Source: Solen grandis
Taxonomy: Eukaryota > Mollusca > Bivalvia > Adapedonta > Solenidae
Direction of reading: 5' to 3'
NCBI GenBank assembly: GCA_021229015.1
Contig: CM037777.1
Span: 29,077,584-29,141,583 of the forward strand
DNA length: 64,000 nt
The position numbers and the translations under genes were made by a program. Positions within the stretch are counted from its first letter, which is position 1. The number at the start of each line of letters is the position of its first letter. Shown here piece by piece: positions 11,241 through 24,553 of this stretch. The notes beneath the pieces are model-generated. The model was not told the origin of the DNA. It worked only from the letters and a program-made list of their open reading frames with translations, and searched no databases.

Positions 11241-13426
11241 CAGGCCCGGATCCACCGGGGGACCGAGGGGGCCTTGCCCCCCGCCCCACCCCCCAGCTGT
11301 CCTGCTCATACATTTTTCTAGGCTATAAAATCCTTTGATTACATCATAGTAGTGTTGTCTAGAGGAATCCCCATCGTGGGCCCCCATACTGAACCACCTG
11401 CGTAACCACCTGACCAGCCAGATTCCTATTGTCTTATGGCCCCCTGCTGTGTAGGTAATCCGAATCGGCAGTCGTCCATGACTGTGTGATAAGCATGTGT
11501 TTAGGGTACTGCGTAAGCAAATTCAATGACACGTTCACTGATTGAGAGACATTGTATTACATGTCGTCTGCCGAGCGATCTTACAATTGGGAAAAAATCG
11601 GCGATTACCAAATTGCTGTAGCAAAAAAAAAAAAAAAAAAATCTTAGTATTCTGCAGAGTAGATGCTTACCTATCGCTAGCCATGCAAATTAAACTTAAC
11701 AGAAAGGTTATGTTTCTAAATGTAATCAGCTTTATTATTCTTACATAATTTTTTATTTTGTATTATTTTTTATGAAACTAACTCCTCTAAAAATTTTTCC
11801 TGCAAGAAATAAATCCAAACAGTCGGCCGATACATCGTCATGTTCACTTTTTTTAATATTTACGAATATAATAATCTACATGTATGTGTATTCGTGGTCT
11901 CTTAGTACAGACACCCTGGTGTATTTTAAATTTATAAAAATATGAATAATAATGAGAGAATTTGACAATTTCAATCTGCCATACGAAATACTAATGCACA
12001 GAAAACACAATTTATGCGCGAAATAAAACGGATATTAAAGATTTTATTTTAAATATCAACAGCTTTTATTACTAAATATTTTTTATTTTGTCAATGATTT
12101 AACATTTAGAAAAGAAACTGTACAAAAAGTCGACACGCAGAAAGGGTCCAAACCTTCTGCAACCGCCCGACCCTAAAACGTGCGCCTGATTTTTTTTTTA
12201 TCTGGGGTGTCTGTGTGTAAAGGCTGCTTCCAGATCGACAAGTAGTCAGTCAAGATTACTAAGTTCGAACCTAATACAACATATATCCGGTATTCCCTTC
12301 CACATATTTGACAAAATATGATTTTTTTTAATACAACTGTAGTAAAAAACTATTGCAAAGTGGTTATTCAATAACATGGCTTTGCGAAAGTAAGATATAA
12401 AATTATATCGCTCAAGGCTTAGTTCCACTTGACATTTTTTTTTTTTGCCTCGAGGATGTACTCCCGATGGAAATAGATGAACTTCGGGAGGCGTCGGGAA
12501 CAGGTTCCCCTGTGTCCCGCGGAAGCTTCGAAAGCGTCGCGAGCCAGGTGGAGTCATTGGGAGGCCTCGGGAGAACTTCACTGCTTACATTGAAAACTTT
12601 CCTTATATGTTCTCGAAGATTTATCGGGGAAAACAGGCCGGGAAAATATACGCATAGATTCCCGGAAGCTCCTGGGGAAATTTACGGAGCTTCCGCGAAA
12701 TATTTTTTCCTCCGAGGAATCCCCTAGGCTTCGGTGATGTCTCGAAGGTTCGGCGACCTTTCTGTGACACATTCCAGATCGTGTGATAGAATCTCAGAAT
12801 ATTCGCAAAAAAATTCGGCAAGCGCATTCTAAAATGTGTTGCCTTTTTGGTCACCCTTAGACTGAGACGGTCAAAAAAGCCATGGGACATTGCTGGGGGC
12901 ATCCTCATAAACCCAAAAAGTCTACCCTTGATTTTGTCTCTTAATTTCATCAACAAATTCTCACAGTCTTCACAATCTTCCCCGAGCCACCAAGGGTGGT
13001 TCGATACAACGATACATCCCCTAATCTACGGGGACATTCCCCCGATGATGTTTCAAATTTGGTGAAGCCCCGAATTCGGTGGGACACCTTCCCCAATCAT
13101 CGGAGAAATTGCAGGGCATCGGGAGCCATCCCCGCTAATATAAGGCCATTGTACCATAGCCGAAACATCAGTGAACGTTTCAACGGACCAGTCCCGAAGC
13201 TTCTCATGGGACTGCTCCGTCTTTTTGGCTCAAACATCTGATGCCGTCGGGAAAAATTCCACAAAAAAAACATTCATTTTTATCCCCAGATACCCTTCAG
13301 AATACATTTCCGTCACACTAAATACATTTTTTCCGGGGAGCATGTCCCGGACCCCCCTAGCACTCACATCACATTCAGATTTTGGTCCCCCCCCCCCCCA
13401 GCTGAAAAATTCTGGATCCGGGCCTG
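11241..13426. mobile_element. Non-autonomous DNA transposon, CAGGCCCGGATCCA TIRs (copy 2)
   Basis: Left end CAGGCCCGGATCCA, right end TCTGGATCCGGGCCTG, perfect 5-bp target duplication AAATA (11236-11240 and 13427-13431). About 940 bp longer than copy 1, with additional left-side sequence (about 11270-12320) absent there. No transposase motif recognised. It sits less than 600 bp upstream of PDIA6. Confidence 0.88.
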
Positions 13427-13779
13427 AAATAGGTATTTGGTACAAAAGATAACATGTTTATGATAATAATCATATATTGCCCGATCTCATTTTATTCCAC
13501 ATATTTTGTACAGGGGTTGTATGTTTAAAAAAATCTTACCATTATAACATCAAGCCGTCAGTTCAATCAGGGTCTCTTTATATACATAGTATTAAGAGAC
13601 CCTGGTTCAATCAATCTATCTATATTATTATAAAATACAAATATAGGCCTATAAAAGGTAAATTTATAAATAATTAGTGAACACAAACTTTGCAATCCCG
13701 CTAGTCTACCATCTTAACAACCAATAATCAACACCAGTCAGTGAAAACATTACATTTATAAAATAAGATTTCAAGAAGC

Positions 13780-14008
13780 GGTAAATCATAAGCGTGAATA
13801 AATTATTTATTGGTATAAGGGATATAACCAGTTTTAAAAGGATATCTACGATAACGCCCCCTTACACAGGAAACCCCGACAAGCGCGACACGTTTCTTAG
13901 CAAAATGACCAATCAGAGAGAGACACGACCGGGAAGTGATTCCCTACGTCTACAAGTTGTAGTGAAGGATTCAACAGATACATCGGGAAAATAGAACTTC
14001 AAACCAAA
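13780..14008 (+). promoter_or_regulatory. PDIA6 proximal promoter and 5' UTR (boundary not resolved)
   Basis: Sequence just upstream of the PDIA6 start codon. It is visibly richer in CG dinucleotides than its AT-rich surroundings (CCCCGACAAGCGCGACACG near 13874) and contains the ERSE-like site. No TATA box stands out. The transcription start cannot be fixed from sequence alone. Confidence 0.45.
13909..13927 (+). promoter_or_regulatory. Near-consensus ER-stress response element (ERSE) upstream of PDIA6
   Basis: CCAAT, nine bases, then ACACG. The ERSE consensus is CCAAT-N9-CCACG, bound by NF-Y plus ATF6/XBP1, so this matches 9 of 10 fixed bases with exact spacing. It lies 82-100 bases upstream of the PDIA6 ATG, where ERSEs usually sit in ER chaperone genes. 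A second CCAAT near 13720 lacks the distal half. Function is inferred; one mismatch keeps confidence moderate. Confidence 0.5.
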
Positions 14009-17000
14009 ATGAGCTGTCAGATATGTAAGTGAAAATAAATTTGTTTAAAATAAATATCATGATGGAAGTATTTGGTTTCGATGCACTATGCAATAAAACA
14101 AACGGTGTGTGTGAGTAAAATAATGTGTTTTCGCGACTTGTTTTGTTAATGTTCAAATGTAAAGATTTAAACTGCTCTATCATCTGCTTTATGTAGATGT
14201 GCAATCTTTTAACATAAGGGAAACAATCAAGATTTTCCTCTGCAATATTAGCATGATTAATCAATGACAGTCAATAATGTATTTGTAAATATTGTGGCCG
14301 TGTTTCAGTGATTCTGGTGGTAGTGTCAGTTGCCACTGTATCGTGCAGCCTTTACTCCAGCTCGGACGATGTTATAGATCTGACACCTAGTAACTTCCAA
14401 AATCTGGTCATCAACGGAGATGAAGTATGGATGGTGGAGTTCTATGCACCATGGTGTGTGCCTTTATTTAAACATAGAGATTTTTTTAAGCTTTTAACTA
14501 TCTAAATATATTTGTGCAGTTTTCTCTGCTTTACAACATGCTAGCCTCGTTGGGGGATAAAGAGTTTTTCTTTGTTAGTTTTATCATCAAATAAAACATT
14601 ATTTACGTTGATTGAAGATTTTTTTATGCAGGTTATCCCTAGTAGAGAAGTAAACCATAAATAAATCAGGAATTTCTATGTGTATATATTCATCTATATA
14701 TTTATACTCTAGATTATATTTTATGTTGAATTGTTGTAGTTTTATATTTCATATTTATAAAAAAAAGAAAAATGATGATTTCTAGGTGTGGTCACTGTCA
14801 ATCCTTGACACCAGAGTGGAAGAAGGCAGCCACAGCTCTAAAGGGTGTCGTAAAGGTGGGGGCTGTTAATGCTGATGAACATCAGAGTCTTGGTGGACAA
14901 TATGGCGTCAGAGGATTCCCAACAATCAAAATTTTTGGAGCAAATAAGAACAGCCCCACTGATTACCAAGGTATGACAAAAATTCAGTGTTAAAGCTAGA
15001 TAGTTTTGCATGTTTTTCTCACTACCACTATCATGGTATGAACATTCAAGTTTAATGCATGTGTATCCCTTTGACAGTGTTTGTACAAGTAGTTCTGTTA
15101 AGTAAGACTTGAATCATCTGTGTAAGTGAAGGTCCCTGGTCATGAAAGCCCACATATAAAAAAGTTATACCTTGTTTTAAGTTTTAAAGTTTTCTTGCAG
15201 TAATGGAAATTTGACAAATATTGATTGTTAACTATTGTTATATTAAAGTGTTACTGTCAATTTATTGCTGCAGGTGCAAGACAAGCATCTGGGATTGTAG
15301 ACGCAGCATTGAACGCAGCCTCTTCCATGGCCAAACAAAAATTGTCTGGAAAGAGAAGTGGCGGCGGAGGCAGTAGTGGTGGCAGTGGGAAACAGGTAAT
15401 GGTGCACGGAGGATTGCGTCATTAGACAGGACTTTTTTTTCCATATTTGCCAGAGGCGTCTTCCCCTATGAAAATATCTTTAAATTCAATCAGTTTTCCG
15501 CAAATCGCTATTTACACTTTGATTTATCTTTTCCCAAAATCAAGAAAATGGCACTTTTGTTCCCGCATAAAAGTGACATAAAGGTCCCTTCCTTATCATC
15601 TGAAAAAAAAGGGTCTTTTTTTAATAGTTATTTTTTCACACTGATCTACAAGCTCAACTTTATTCTGTAATAGGCAGAGGTAAAAACAACAAAGTGAACA
15701 CCAGTCTCATTTGGAAAGCTGTAAGAGATTTCGGCCGGAGAGGGAAGGGTGTGAGTTTGATCCAAACAACAATAATAAGATTGTTAGAGATGACTTTGAT
15801 ATAAGTCTGTTGCTTGTGTATTAAGATAGAAGGGTAGTCCAGGACTGGCTCAGTGTCAGCTAGGATAATGTAACTGAGCGTAGTATACAACATAGTATAC
15901 AATGTAGTATACAGCTTGTCTTCTGTGTGATACTGTAGTGAGGCAGCATTATATATACATGAACTTTTATTTCCTATCAAATTTTACTAAACGAGTTCAT
16001 GAAAATGTTGTTAAGCGAGCCTCTGGCTTTTTTTCATTTGATCTATACTGACAGAAAATCGAGATTATAACAACAAACGAAAACATGAATGAATGGACTG
16101 TGAACAAATTACTATTTGTAGTCTAACATTAAGATAATAGTTTCAAATAATACTGAAAATAATGATTTAACATGTCTATTTCTATACATTTCAACATCAT
16201 ATGAATAATACATCTTTTTGGCCAAAGTTAGTTGCATCAAACACATTTAAACCAGCTGTTCGAGTTCAACACACTATGCATACATATAAAATAGTCGCGC
16301 GTGATGCGGAATGATGTAATATGGCCTAAAAGTTATATGTAACATGTTAAATATAAGAAAATATGTGGTGTTATATGAACCAGAAACAACTGTTTGAGCA
16401 TAATGCCATATGATAAATACCCGTATTGGTCTTATGTTGATTACTCAAATGCTTTTAGTCAAACATTAATATCTGATAAACAAACAGTCAGTCACAAACA
16501 GTTTCTTTGAGTTCACTACATTCCATTGAGACAAAATTGACATGGGAGCAGAGATAACAGGGCTACCGTTCTATGACCTGCAATGTTTGGTATAGGACAT
16601 ATGGAATGAATACACATGAAAATAATACTTTGAGAAGTAATCCACCTTTTTTTTCCCCCAGGCAAACCCTGAGGATCTTATAGAACTGACAGACTCCAAC
16701 TTCAATGAGCTGGTCCTACAGAGCGAGGATATCTGGCTTGTTGAATTCTTTGCCCCATGGTGTGGACACTGTAAGAATCTCGCCCCTCACTGGGCCCAGG
16801 CTGCCACTGAACTCAAGGGCAAGGTCAAGCTGGGAGCTCTGGACGCTACAATTCACTCAGTCACAGCTAACAGATTCGGAGTGAGAAATAACTCTATCTT
16901 TTCTAAATAAATGTTTATGATATTGTTATCTATCTTTGTTTACCAATATTTGATACAATGTTGAAAGTCATTTTGAACCTCCATATAAAAGGCAGGAGGT

Positions 17001-20000
17001 GTTGAGTTCAGTGGTCACAATTATGTTGCATAAGAAAAAGAACTAAAAAATAACACTTATGATTTTAATAATTTCATCATTGATTATTATACATTTTCTG
17101 TATTTAAACAGAATGTAATAGTTAAATTTAATAAGTAATTCATCATTTACTAATATAACCAGATAATGCTTTAAGAGAAAACATTGTTCATGTATTCAGG
17201 TTTGTCTTTGTGCAAAAGTTTTAAAATGCATTTCCAAAAAAAAAAAGATAATAATATACCTGTATGTTTATTTGTCAACAGGTTCGTGGTTACCCAACCA
17301 TCAAGTATTTCCAAGCAGGTAAGAAGGATGGTGAAGCACAGGAATATGATGGAGGCAGGACGGCATCCGACATTGTGTCGTGGGCCATGCAGAAAGTGGC
17401 AGAAAATGTGCCAGCCCCGGAGGTTTATGAGGTAAACTTGTCTTATACTAGTAATCATATTGCCCATCAGACTAGGTTACATCAATGCCTAAATCTTCAC
17501 ATTCTGTGAATTGTATAGAGAATTTTTCTGAAAGGGGATAGTGCAAACTAAATTTGAGTACGGTTTTAATCATCTGGAAAAATAACTAGAAGTACTAATA
17601 AAAGCAGTGTTATTTTCAACAGCATTACTGTAGTTCCTTTGAGAAAAAATCCTTTAGAATAGAGAAAATATTGATATTACCAAGGAAAGTTTTTCTGTTC
17701 ATTTCTTACAGATTTTTTACACTCAGTGTGTTTGTGTGAGTGTGTTTTTAGCTCACCTTAGCACAACGTGCTCATGGTGAGCTTTTGTGATCGCCTTTTG
17801 TCCGTCGTCCGTGCGTGCGTCCGTCGTCAACAATTTCTTTAAACAACATCTCCTTCTAAACTACTCACTGGATTTTGATAAAACTTCACAGGAATGTTCA
17901 TTATGGGACCCTTTACCAAAGTTGTAAAAATTATTTTGATTGGTCAAAAATCTAGGTCACAGGAGCTAAAAATAGATTTTAAAAATGAAAATTTTAAAAT
18001 CTTCTTCTCCGAAACCACAAGGCCTAGCCTTTTGACTTTTGGTATGTAGCATGATCTTATGACTCTCTACCAAGATTGTTCAAATTATGACCCTGTGGTC
18101 AAAATTGGCCCCGCCCCAGGGGTCACTTGATTTAACATAGGCTAATAAAGGAAAAACTTGAAAAATCTTCTTCTCAGAAACCACAAGGCATAGAGTTAAG
18201 ATATTTGGTGTGTAGCATTGTCTAATGGATCTCTACCAAGTTTGTTCAAATCATGACCCTGGGTCAAAATTGGCTCTGCCCCAGGGGTCACTTGATTTAA
18301 CATAGGCTAATATAGGAAAAACTTGAAAAATCTTCTTCTCAGAAACCACAAGGCCTGGGGTTTAGATATTTAGTGTGCAGCATTGTCTAGTAGATCACAA
18401 CCAACTTTGTTCAAATCATGGCCCTGGGGTCAAATTTGGCCCTGCCAAGGGGTCACCTGATTTTACATAGGCTAATATAGAAAAAAAACTTGAAAAATCT
18501 TCTTCTCAGAAACCACAAGGCCTGGGGTTTAGATATTTTGTGTGCAGCATTGTCAAGTAGATAACAACCAACTTTGTTCAAATCATGGCCCTGGGGTCAA
18601 ATTTGACCCCACCTAGGGGTCACCTGATTTTACATAGGCTAATATAGAAAAAAACCCACAAGGCCTGGAGTTTAGATATTTGGTATGTAGCATTGTCTAC
18701 TGGGTCTCTACCACGTTTTTTACAAATCATGACCATTGGGTAAAATTTGGCCCCACCAGAGGGGTCCCTGATTTTACATATGCTAATATAGGAAAAAACT
18801 TGAAAAATCTTCTCAGAAACCACAAGGCCTGGTGTGTAGCATTGTCTAGTGGATCTCTTCTAAGTTTGTTCAAATCATGGCCCTGGGGTCAAATTTGGCC
18901 CCGCCATAGGGGTCACCTGATTTTACATAGGCTAATATAAAAATTAAAATTCTTCTTTTTAAGGCCGGGGTTTAATTTGGAAAATTTTCACAAATATTAT
19001 TTTGGAAAAAAACTAGAAAAATCTTCTTCTCAAAAACCACAAGGTCTGGAGTTTAGATATTTGGTATGTAACATGGGCTAATAGACCTCTACCAAGTTTG
19101 TTCAAATCATGACCCTGGGGTCAAAATTGGCTCTGCCCCAGGGGTCACTTGATTTTACATAGCCTAATGATACCCGGTGAGTGATCCAGGGCCATCATGG
19201 CCCTCTTGTTTTTTTTATATCCAATTAATATTAAAGACCAAGCAGATATATTTGGTCTCATCCTTAGGTGACAGACCAGGACGTGTTGGCCAGTAACTGT
19301 GAAGGGAAACAACTCTGTGTGGTCTCCATTCTGCCCCACATTCTTGACTGTCAGTCAGACTGTCGAAATGACTACCTCAAAACTCTGCGTCAGGTTGGCG
19401 AGATAATGAAGTCAAAGATGTGGGGGTACGTAAGGTTTAGTGTGATAAATCTCTTCAACATTTTATTCAGGATAGTTGGAAAATAATCTGTCATGACCTA
19501 TTTGATGGAAGACATCCCTATTTTACTTTAGCTTTTTCTATTTTTATTTACAGAGCAAAGTCACTTTCAATATCAATATTTAGAAATGAAACCATACAAC
19601 AATACAGTGAAACCTCGTTAGTCCGGGCTCCATTATTCCGGAAACCTCGCCATCCGGACACTTTTCTCTTGGAACGGATTTCCACAACGTAAAAATGATT
19701 CGATAATACGGAAATTCGCGTTCCGGATCCGGACATCCATTTTGGGAACCAATCTTCCATTTGCTATTTAAAATGACTCGATAATCCGGGTACCAGTTCA
19801 AACTGGATTTCCCACCTACTATTTTTAGACATCATTCGGACTACTCTTTGCGCGTGACTGTTATAGAAGTGTCACCTGCAGATTATTTACACATAGCCGC
19901 GAGCGCTTCACACTAATCAGTCCAGAGAACAGGGGGCAATTAAGGGCTGGTATAGCCGCAAGCTACATATATAACTAGCGAGTGAAGAAGGTAAAATTTA

Positions 20001-22570
20001 TTCACAGCTGCAGATGTATGCTGTAAAAAGAGACAGAAAAGCCAACCATCCTTTATATCGTCTTTTGTTCATATGTTTTGTTTTCAGTGCGTACATTTAA
20101 TATTCATTTGTTTGTGACTGTTTTGGCTAAAATAATTAAATCCAATTCATTTTGCTCACGAATGCAGAACAAGAAATGGGTCACATTTATGCTGTCACCT
20201 ACTTAAGGTGTCTTTTTCTTCTCTTAAAGAATGCTGATGTCAAGGATGGATCTAAATAAAATTAAACCATCATTTGTAAACATCAATTTAAATACATAAT
20301 CATATATAGTCCTAAGCATATAATTTTAAATATAATTATTATTAATGGAAAACAAACACACACACACACACACACACACACAGTGTACAATGAGAAAGTA
20401 TGAAAGAAAGAAAGAAAAAAGAAGAAGAGAGATATGGATTGATTCATTAATACGGAAAATTCATTAATCCGGAAATTTAAACAAGGACCAAAGTGTCCGG
20501 ACTAATGAGGTTTCACTGTATATGTTAAGAGACGGTAGCCAGAGAAACTGTATCAAACTTCCATCTCAATGAATTTAAATATCAGGTATTGTCAAACTAC
20601 ATTGGAATTTTATATGATGCACAGGAAGCATACTCGTGACCTTTGACAACAATTTGTGTTACAGATGGGTGTGGGCAGAGGCTGGTTCCCAGCTTCAGTT
20701 AGAGGAAGCCCTTGGAATCGGAGGATTTGGTTACCCAGTAAGTTTCATATTTCTTACCTCATGTCAAATTAGCAGGCAGGTGTTAGTCAGTAGAAGATTG
20801 TTTCTCTTAAATATTAAGATCAAATTTCAGATCAAAATATTTTTTAGGTAACACCAACGTTACCATATGTACTGTGGTCCTCCTCAAGGTGTAATGTAAA
20901 TATTCAGGAAATAACAGTAACAAAAATAAAGATTTATTTTTTTCCTACTTAACAAATGGTACTGTAGAACTTGTGGATTGAATACACAAATATAATAATG
21001 AAAGGCAGACATGTGCATTTAACAGTAATAAATTCATGACACTTTACAATGTTCAAACATTCCTGATAAATGGAGCCATCAAGGAGGACCTTACCGTAAT
21101 ATAATTCAGGAATGGGAATTTGTGTAGCAATTAAAGACTGAGTATAGGTAGAAAAAAAAAGAGACATATACCATTGAAAATGGGTAATAGATGTGTGAAA
21201 TGAGCAGAATCATATCTTGTAATGATGGTGTACATTGATCACATCTTTGTAGGTTGTGGGTTTGAACCCTGATTAAAGTTAGAAAATTAAATGACTTTCC
21301 AAGGTGTTAAGTACTGGTCCAACCCAGGCTTTGGGAAGAGGAATTGATATAATTGGAAATAAATAGTATCTCAAACATTGTAAATGTAAGTAAATGAATA
21401 TATGAAGTTGTGAATAAGGAAGTGAAGAGCATTTTCATTGCAAGGATTCCCTGTCATTTACATCAAATCTCCCATCCCCAGGCAATGGCAGCCATCAACT
21501 ACAGGAAGAAGGTCTATGTATTGCTGCGAGGATCATTTGGAGAGCAGGGAATCAAGGAGTTCCTGAGGGATCTCTCTTATGGCAGGGGTTCCACTGTCCC
21601 AATCAGCAAGCTTCCTACAATAGAGAAACGGGATCCCTGGGATGGGAAAGATGGAGAGGTAAGACTGTACTTCTACTCCCACTGTATGAACTGGCCTTTT
21701 CCTAGGTACTTAGGGAATACAAGTGTCCACTTACTGTGTAGTGCAATATATACACAGTGCAAAATATAGACTATTTTTGTGTGTGTTTTGAAATGGCAGC
21801 AGTGTCATAAATTGGCAGAAACAAGCCAAAATAAAGCCCTCTGTCATTTTCTGATAATTCTTAATATAAAGACAGGGCACCGTAGCCCAGTGGTAATATA
21901 TTCTACTGTGGGTTGGAAGGTTATTGGTTTGAGAAGCAAGGATTTTTCATGACCTTCCCAGGCACAATGTACTGAGTTTGAGAATTCTTCACTTTAAAGA
22001 AACTTAAGATTTGGGAAGGGTCAGAATATCCAGCTCACTGGGTGTAAAAAAAACTTGATAGAAACATTCATGTGTTCTTATAGTAAAATGAATCTAAATT
22101 AGGGTCAACATACATTTATCCTCCTAAATATTTCTGTTGTTCAGATATTGTATCCATAAACTTTTTGCTCTGCTATTGTTAAAATTATTCAGCCAAAAAA
22201 TAAGGACTCTTGTTTCTGTTGAAATAATTATTGAATAAATCCTTGACTTTTTGTATCACCTACTGTAACAGAGGTGACACATAGGGATCACTTTTCCGTT
22301 GTCTGTCTGTCCATCACACTTCAGTGGGTGACGTGTTCCAAGGAATACTTCTGTTTATGTTTAACTACTCATTGAATAAACTTTAGATTGTGTTTTTCTT
22401 GAACTATTAATCCAGTTTATGTGTTTAAATAGTCAGTCATTTAAAAAAGTTATTGATATATTCGTTCAATAAACTATGGACACTGCTTATTTCAGATGTA
22501 CGTGGAAGAGGATATAGATCTTAGCGATGTAGAGCTTGATGATCTTGACACAAAGAAAGACGAGTTGTGA
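14009..22570 (+). CDS. PDIA6: Protein disulfide-isomerase A6 (P5), complete, 10 exons
   Basis: ER-lumen thiol oxidoreductase that forms and isomerises disulfides and binds BiP. Exons read from splice sites and frame: 14009-14024, 14309-14453, 14786-14970, 15274-15395, 16662-16880, 17282-17431, 19268-19425, 20665-20737, 21482-21658, 22496-22570. They sum to 1320 nt, 439 aa plus stop, against 440 aa in human. Exon 1 carries only five codons plus one base of the signal peptide (MSCQI...), which continues as a hydrophobic [10 protein letters not shown] stretch. Thioredoxin domain a has APWCGHC with CGHC at residues 55-58; the Trp54 codon is split by intron 2. A Gly/Ser linker (residues about 139-155) precedes thioredoxin domain a', with CGHC at 190-193. 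A non-catalytic b domain follows, then an acidic tail ending DTKKDEL, the ER-retrieval signal. Every intron is GT-AG and the frame is unbroken. Start choice rests on the signal peptide joining in phase. Intron 6 holds an AGCTCACC element and intron 7 a pogo-like MITE. Very sure. Confidence 0.97.
17745..19210 (+). mobile_element. AGCTCACC-family element in PDIA6 intron 6
   Basis: Start hairpin AGCTCACCTTAGCACAACG, GTCCGTCGTCCGTGCGTGCG block, then about eight internal units with TTCAAATCATGACCCTGGGG and CTTGATTTAACATAGGC, ending GGGCCATCATGGCCCTCTTGTT. Same strand as PDIA6; it fills most of the intron. Confidence 0.88.
19605..20518. mobile_element. pogo/Tigger-like MITE in PDIA6 intron 7
   Basis: Left end CAGTGAAACCTCGTTAGTCC, right end GGACTAATGAGGTTTCACTG, flanked by TA on both sides (19603-19604, 20519-20520). 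CAGTGAAACCTCGTTA-type ends are characteristic of pogo-like Tc1/mariner elements. No transposase; contains a (CA)n tract at 20355-20382. Confidence 0.88.
21885..22000 (+). mobile_element. Degenerate SINE-like sequence in PDIA6 intron 9
   Basis: CCGTAGCCCAGTGGTAATAT looks like a tRNA box A. The box B position (GGTTATTGGTTTGAGAAGC) is decayed. Weak call resting on the box A match. Confidence 0.35.
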
Positions 22571-24553
22571 TCCAGTCAAGGTCACTAGATCATCCCTAAG
22601 AAATAATCACTTGTAACTTCATTGGTTATTGCGATCTGTTCTTTCTTTATAACCTGTCATCTTTCTGCCAGTAGTTACAATGTTCTTTTGATAAAGAAAA
22701 AGCGGACTGCATTTATCTGTGTGCAAAAAATGTGTTAGAAAGGAATCTAGATTGTTATACATCAAGTCATGTTTCAGTTTATTGATCATATGTCTTACAG
22801 CTTGTAATGCTAAAAAAGAATTAGAATGAAATCAACAGAAGATAGATTTTAATGATAATTTAAATTTATATTTACATGCATATGTTTTGCGTATGTCATA
22901 TTTGATTTTGTAATATGTACATACATGTGAAATTTAAATTAAAAAGATTGTACAAATAGGAGTTGAGATGAAACTTTTCAGCTTAAATGCTTTTATGACA
23001 TTTCTCAAGTTCTGTCCTAGCTTTTCAATATGTTCAGCCATTTTGAGATATTGTACCTTGATAGTTTGATAGAATGAGTATATGATATTAGAGGAGTTGT
23101 TAAAAAGTTTGGTTTGAATTTCATATAAAGATACTTCAGTTTAAATTTGTTTCCATAAAAGCATTTTATCAAAGGGGTATACATTGATAATGGGAAAATA
23201 GTTTTTAAACTTACTGCATCATTGATGCACATCATGTCATAATACTGTGTATCTACTGGAGTCATTATGGATGCCTGAAAAGCTTGTTTTGTATTTAAGT
23301 GTGTATGCATGTTTCTGTGTGATTGTGTGAACACATGCATGTATTTCTCAGGTAATGGAAGCTGTTTGTTTTGGTTCATGTTAATGAAATTTCACATAAA
23401 CTCTAGTTTTATATTTGAAGATCTTTCTGGAGAATTATAATATTAAGCTACTATCTTTCACAATATTAAACCAAAGCTGAGGTAGTTTCCACCTTTTGAA
23501 AATGTCTGAGGTTAGAATAAACCTGGATATAGAGTAATAAATAAGACTTAAAAATAGGTTTGGGTATTCACTTTAATAATAATTCTCACCTGTAATTCTA
23601 GAATTTTCATATTGCAAGTTCATGAGGATAAAAACCTGACCAATTTGTGCTAATTCTTAACAAATGTTATGATTTACAAAATACCCAGTGCTGTAAAGCT
23701 TTTATGACATAATCTGGTACTGAGAATGATTGACTACATTATTCAGGCTTTATTTCACTATAAGGGGTAGGATCTCTGGAGAATCTTGGAATACACGTGA
23801 AAGTCATTTCCACTTCTACAGATTCTAAATGCAAGGCTAATTTGCTCATCAGAACTTTTTAAAACTTTAGTCTGAGATTTTTGTTTGGTTGTGACATAAA
23901 TATCTGTCTAACATGAACTTCAGTTAGAAACTGCCTTGTGTTGAATGTAACAGTAAGTTTTATTTAATGGTTTTGTTGTGAATTGGCATGATTATTTTTG
24001 TATTAAAGTGGTTTTACAGTGAAATGCCTTACAATGTGTGTGTGTGTGTGAAGGGATATAAACTATTGGTAGGCCGGTTTTGTTGAAGAAATCCATGCCT
24101 TATCAACAGACAACCCATTCTCTTTAAGAATGAATAAAACAAATTTGTGGGCCAGATATTTGATAAAGAGAGATATTTGTGTTAGAAAATATGAATAAAA
24201 ATACTGTAAACATAAATCTGTATTTTTCTTTTTTTTTCTCACATCATGGCGGAGTCTACCTGAGGATACTAATATATTGAATACAGCCAGACCAGTGTAC
24301 TTTTTATGACCATGTAAAGGTAGGTTTGAATATCTTGTGTCCATTATGACACTCTGACAAAATGTTGTGTGTGGATATGAACCAAATCAATCAAAGAGTT
24401 TAAGTTGCCACATTGTATATGGACTACCTTGCTTGGGTATAACATGAGGGCCATGGTATCCCTAGAACTCTCACAAGACTACAATAAGCCTAATTAAAAC
24501 AATTTAGGTCACTTAAAGCAGCTAGTTCACAGATGATTGGTAGGAATATAATA
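22571..24553 (+). other. PDIA6 3' UTR and downstream region; no gene seen
   Basis: AT-rich, apparently single-copy sequence after the PDIA6 stop. Candidate poly(A) signals are ATTAAA near 22937 and AATAAA at 23536-23541. A (TG)8 tract lies at 24035-24050. Open frames here have no recognisable domains and look random. Confidence 0.45.

Noticed and set aside
12467..13452. Cluster of small frames just upstream of PDIA6
   Set aside because: All lie inside the CAGGCCC transposon copy; no conserved domain.
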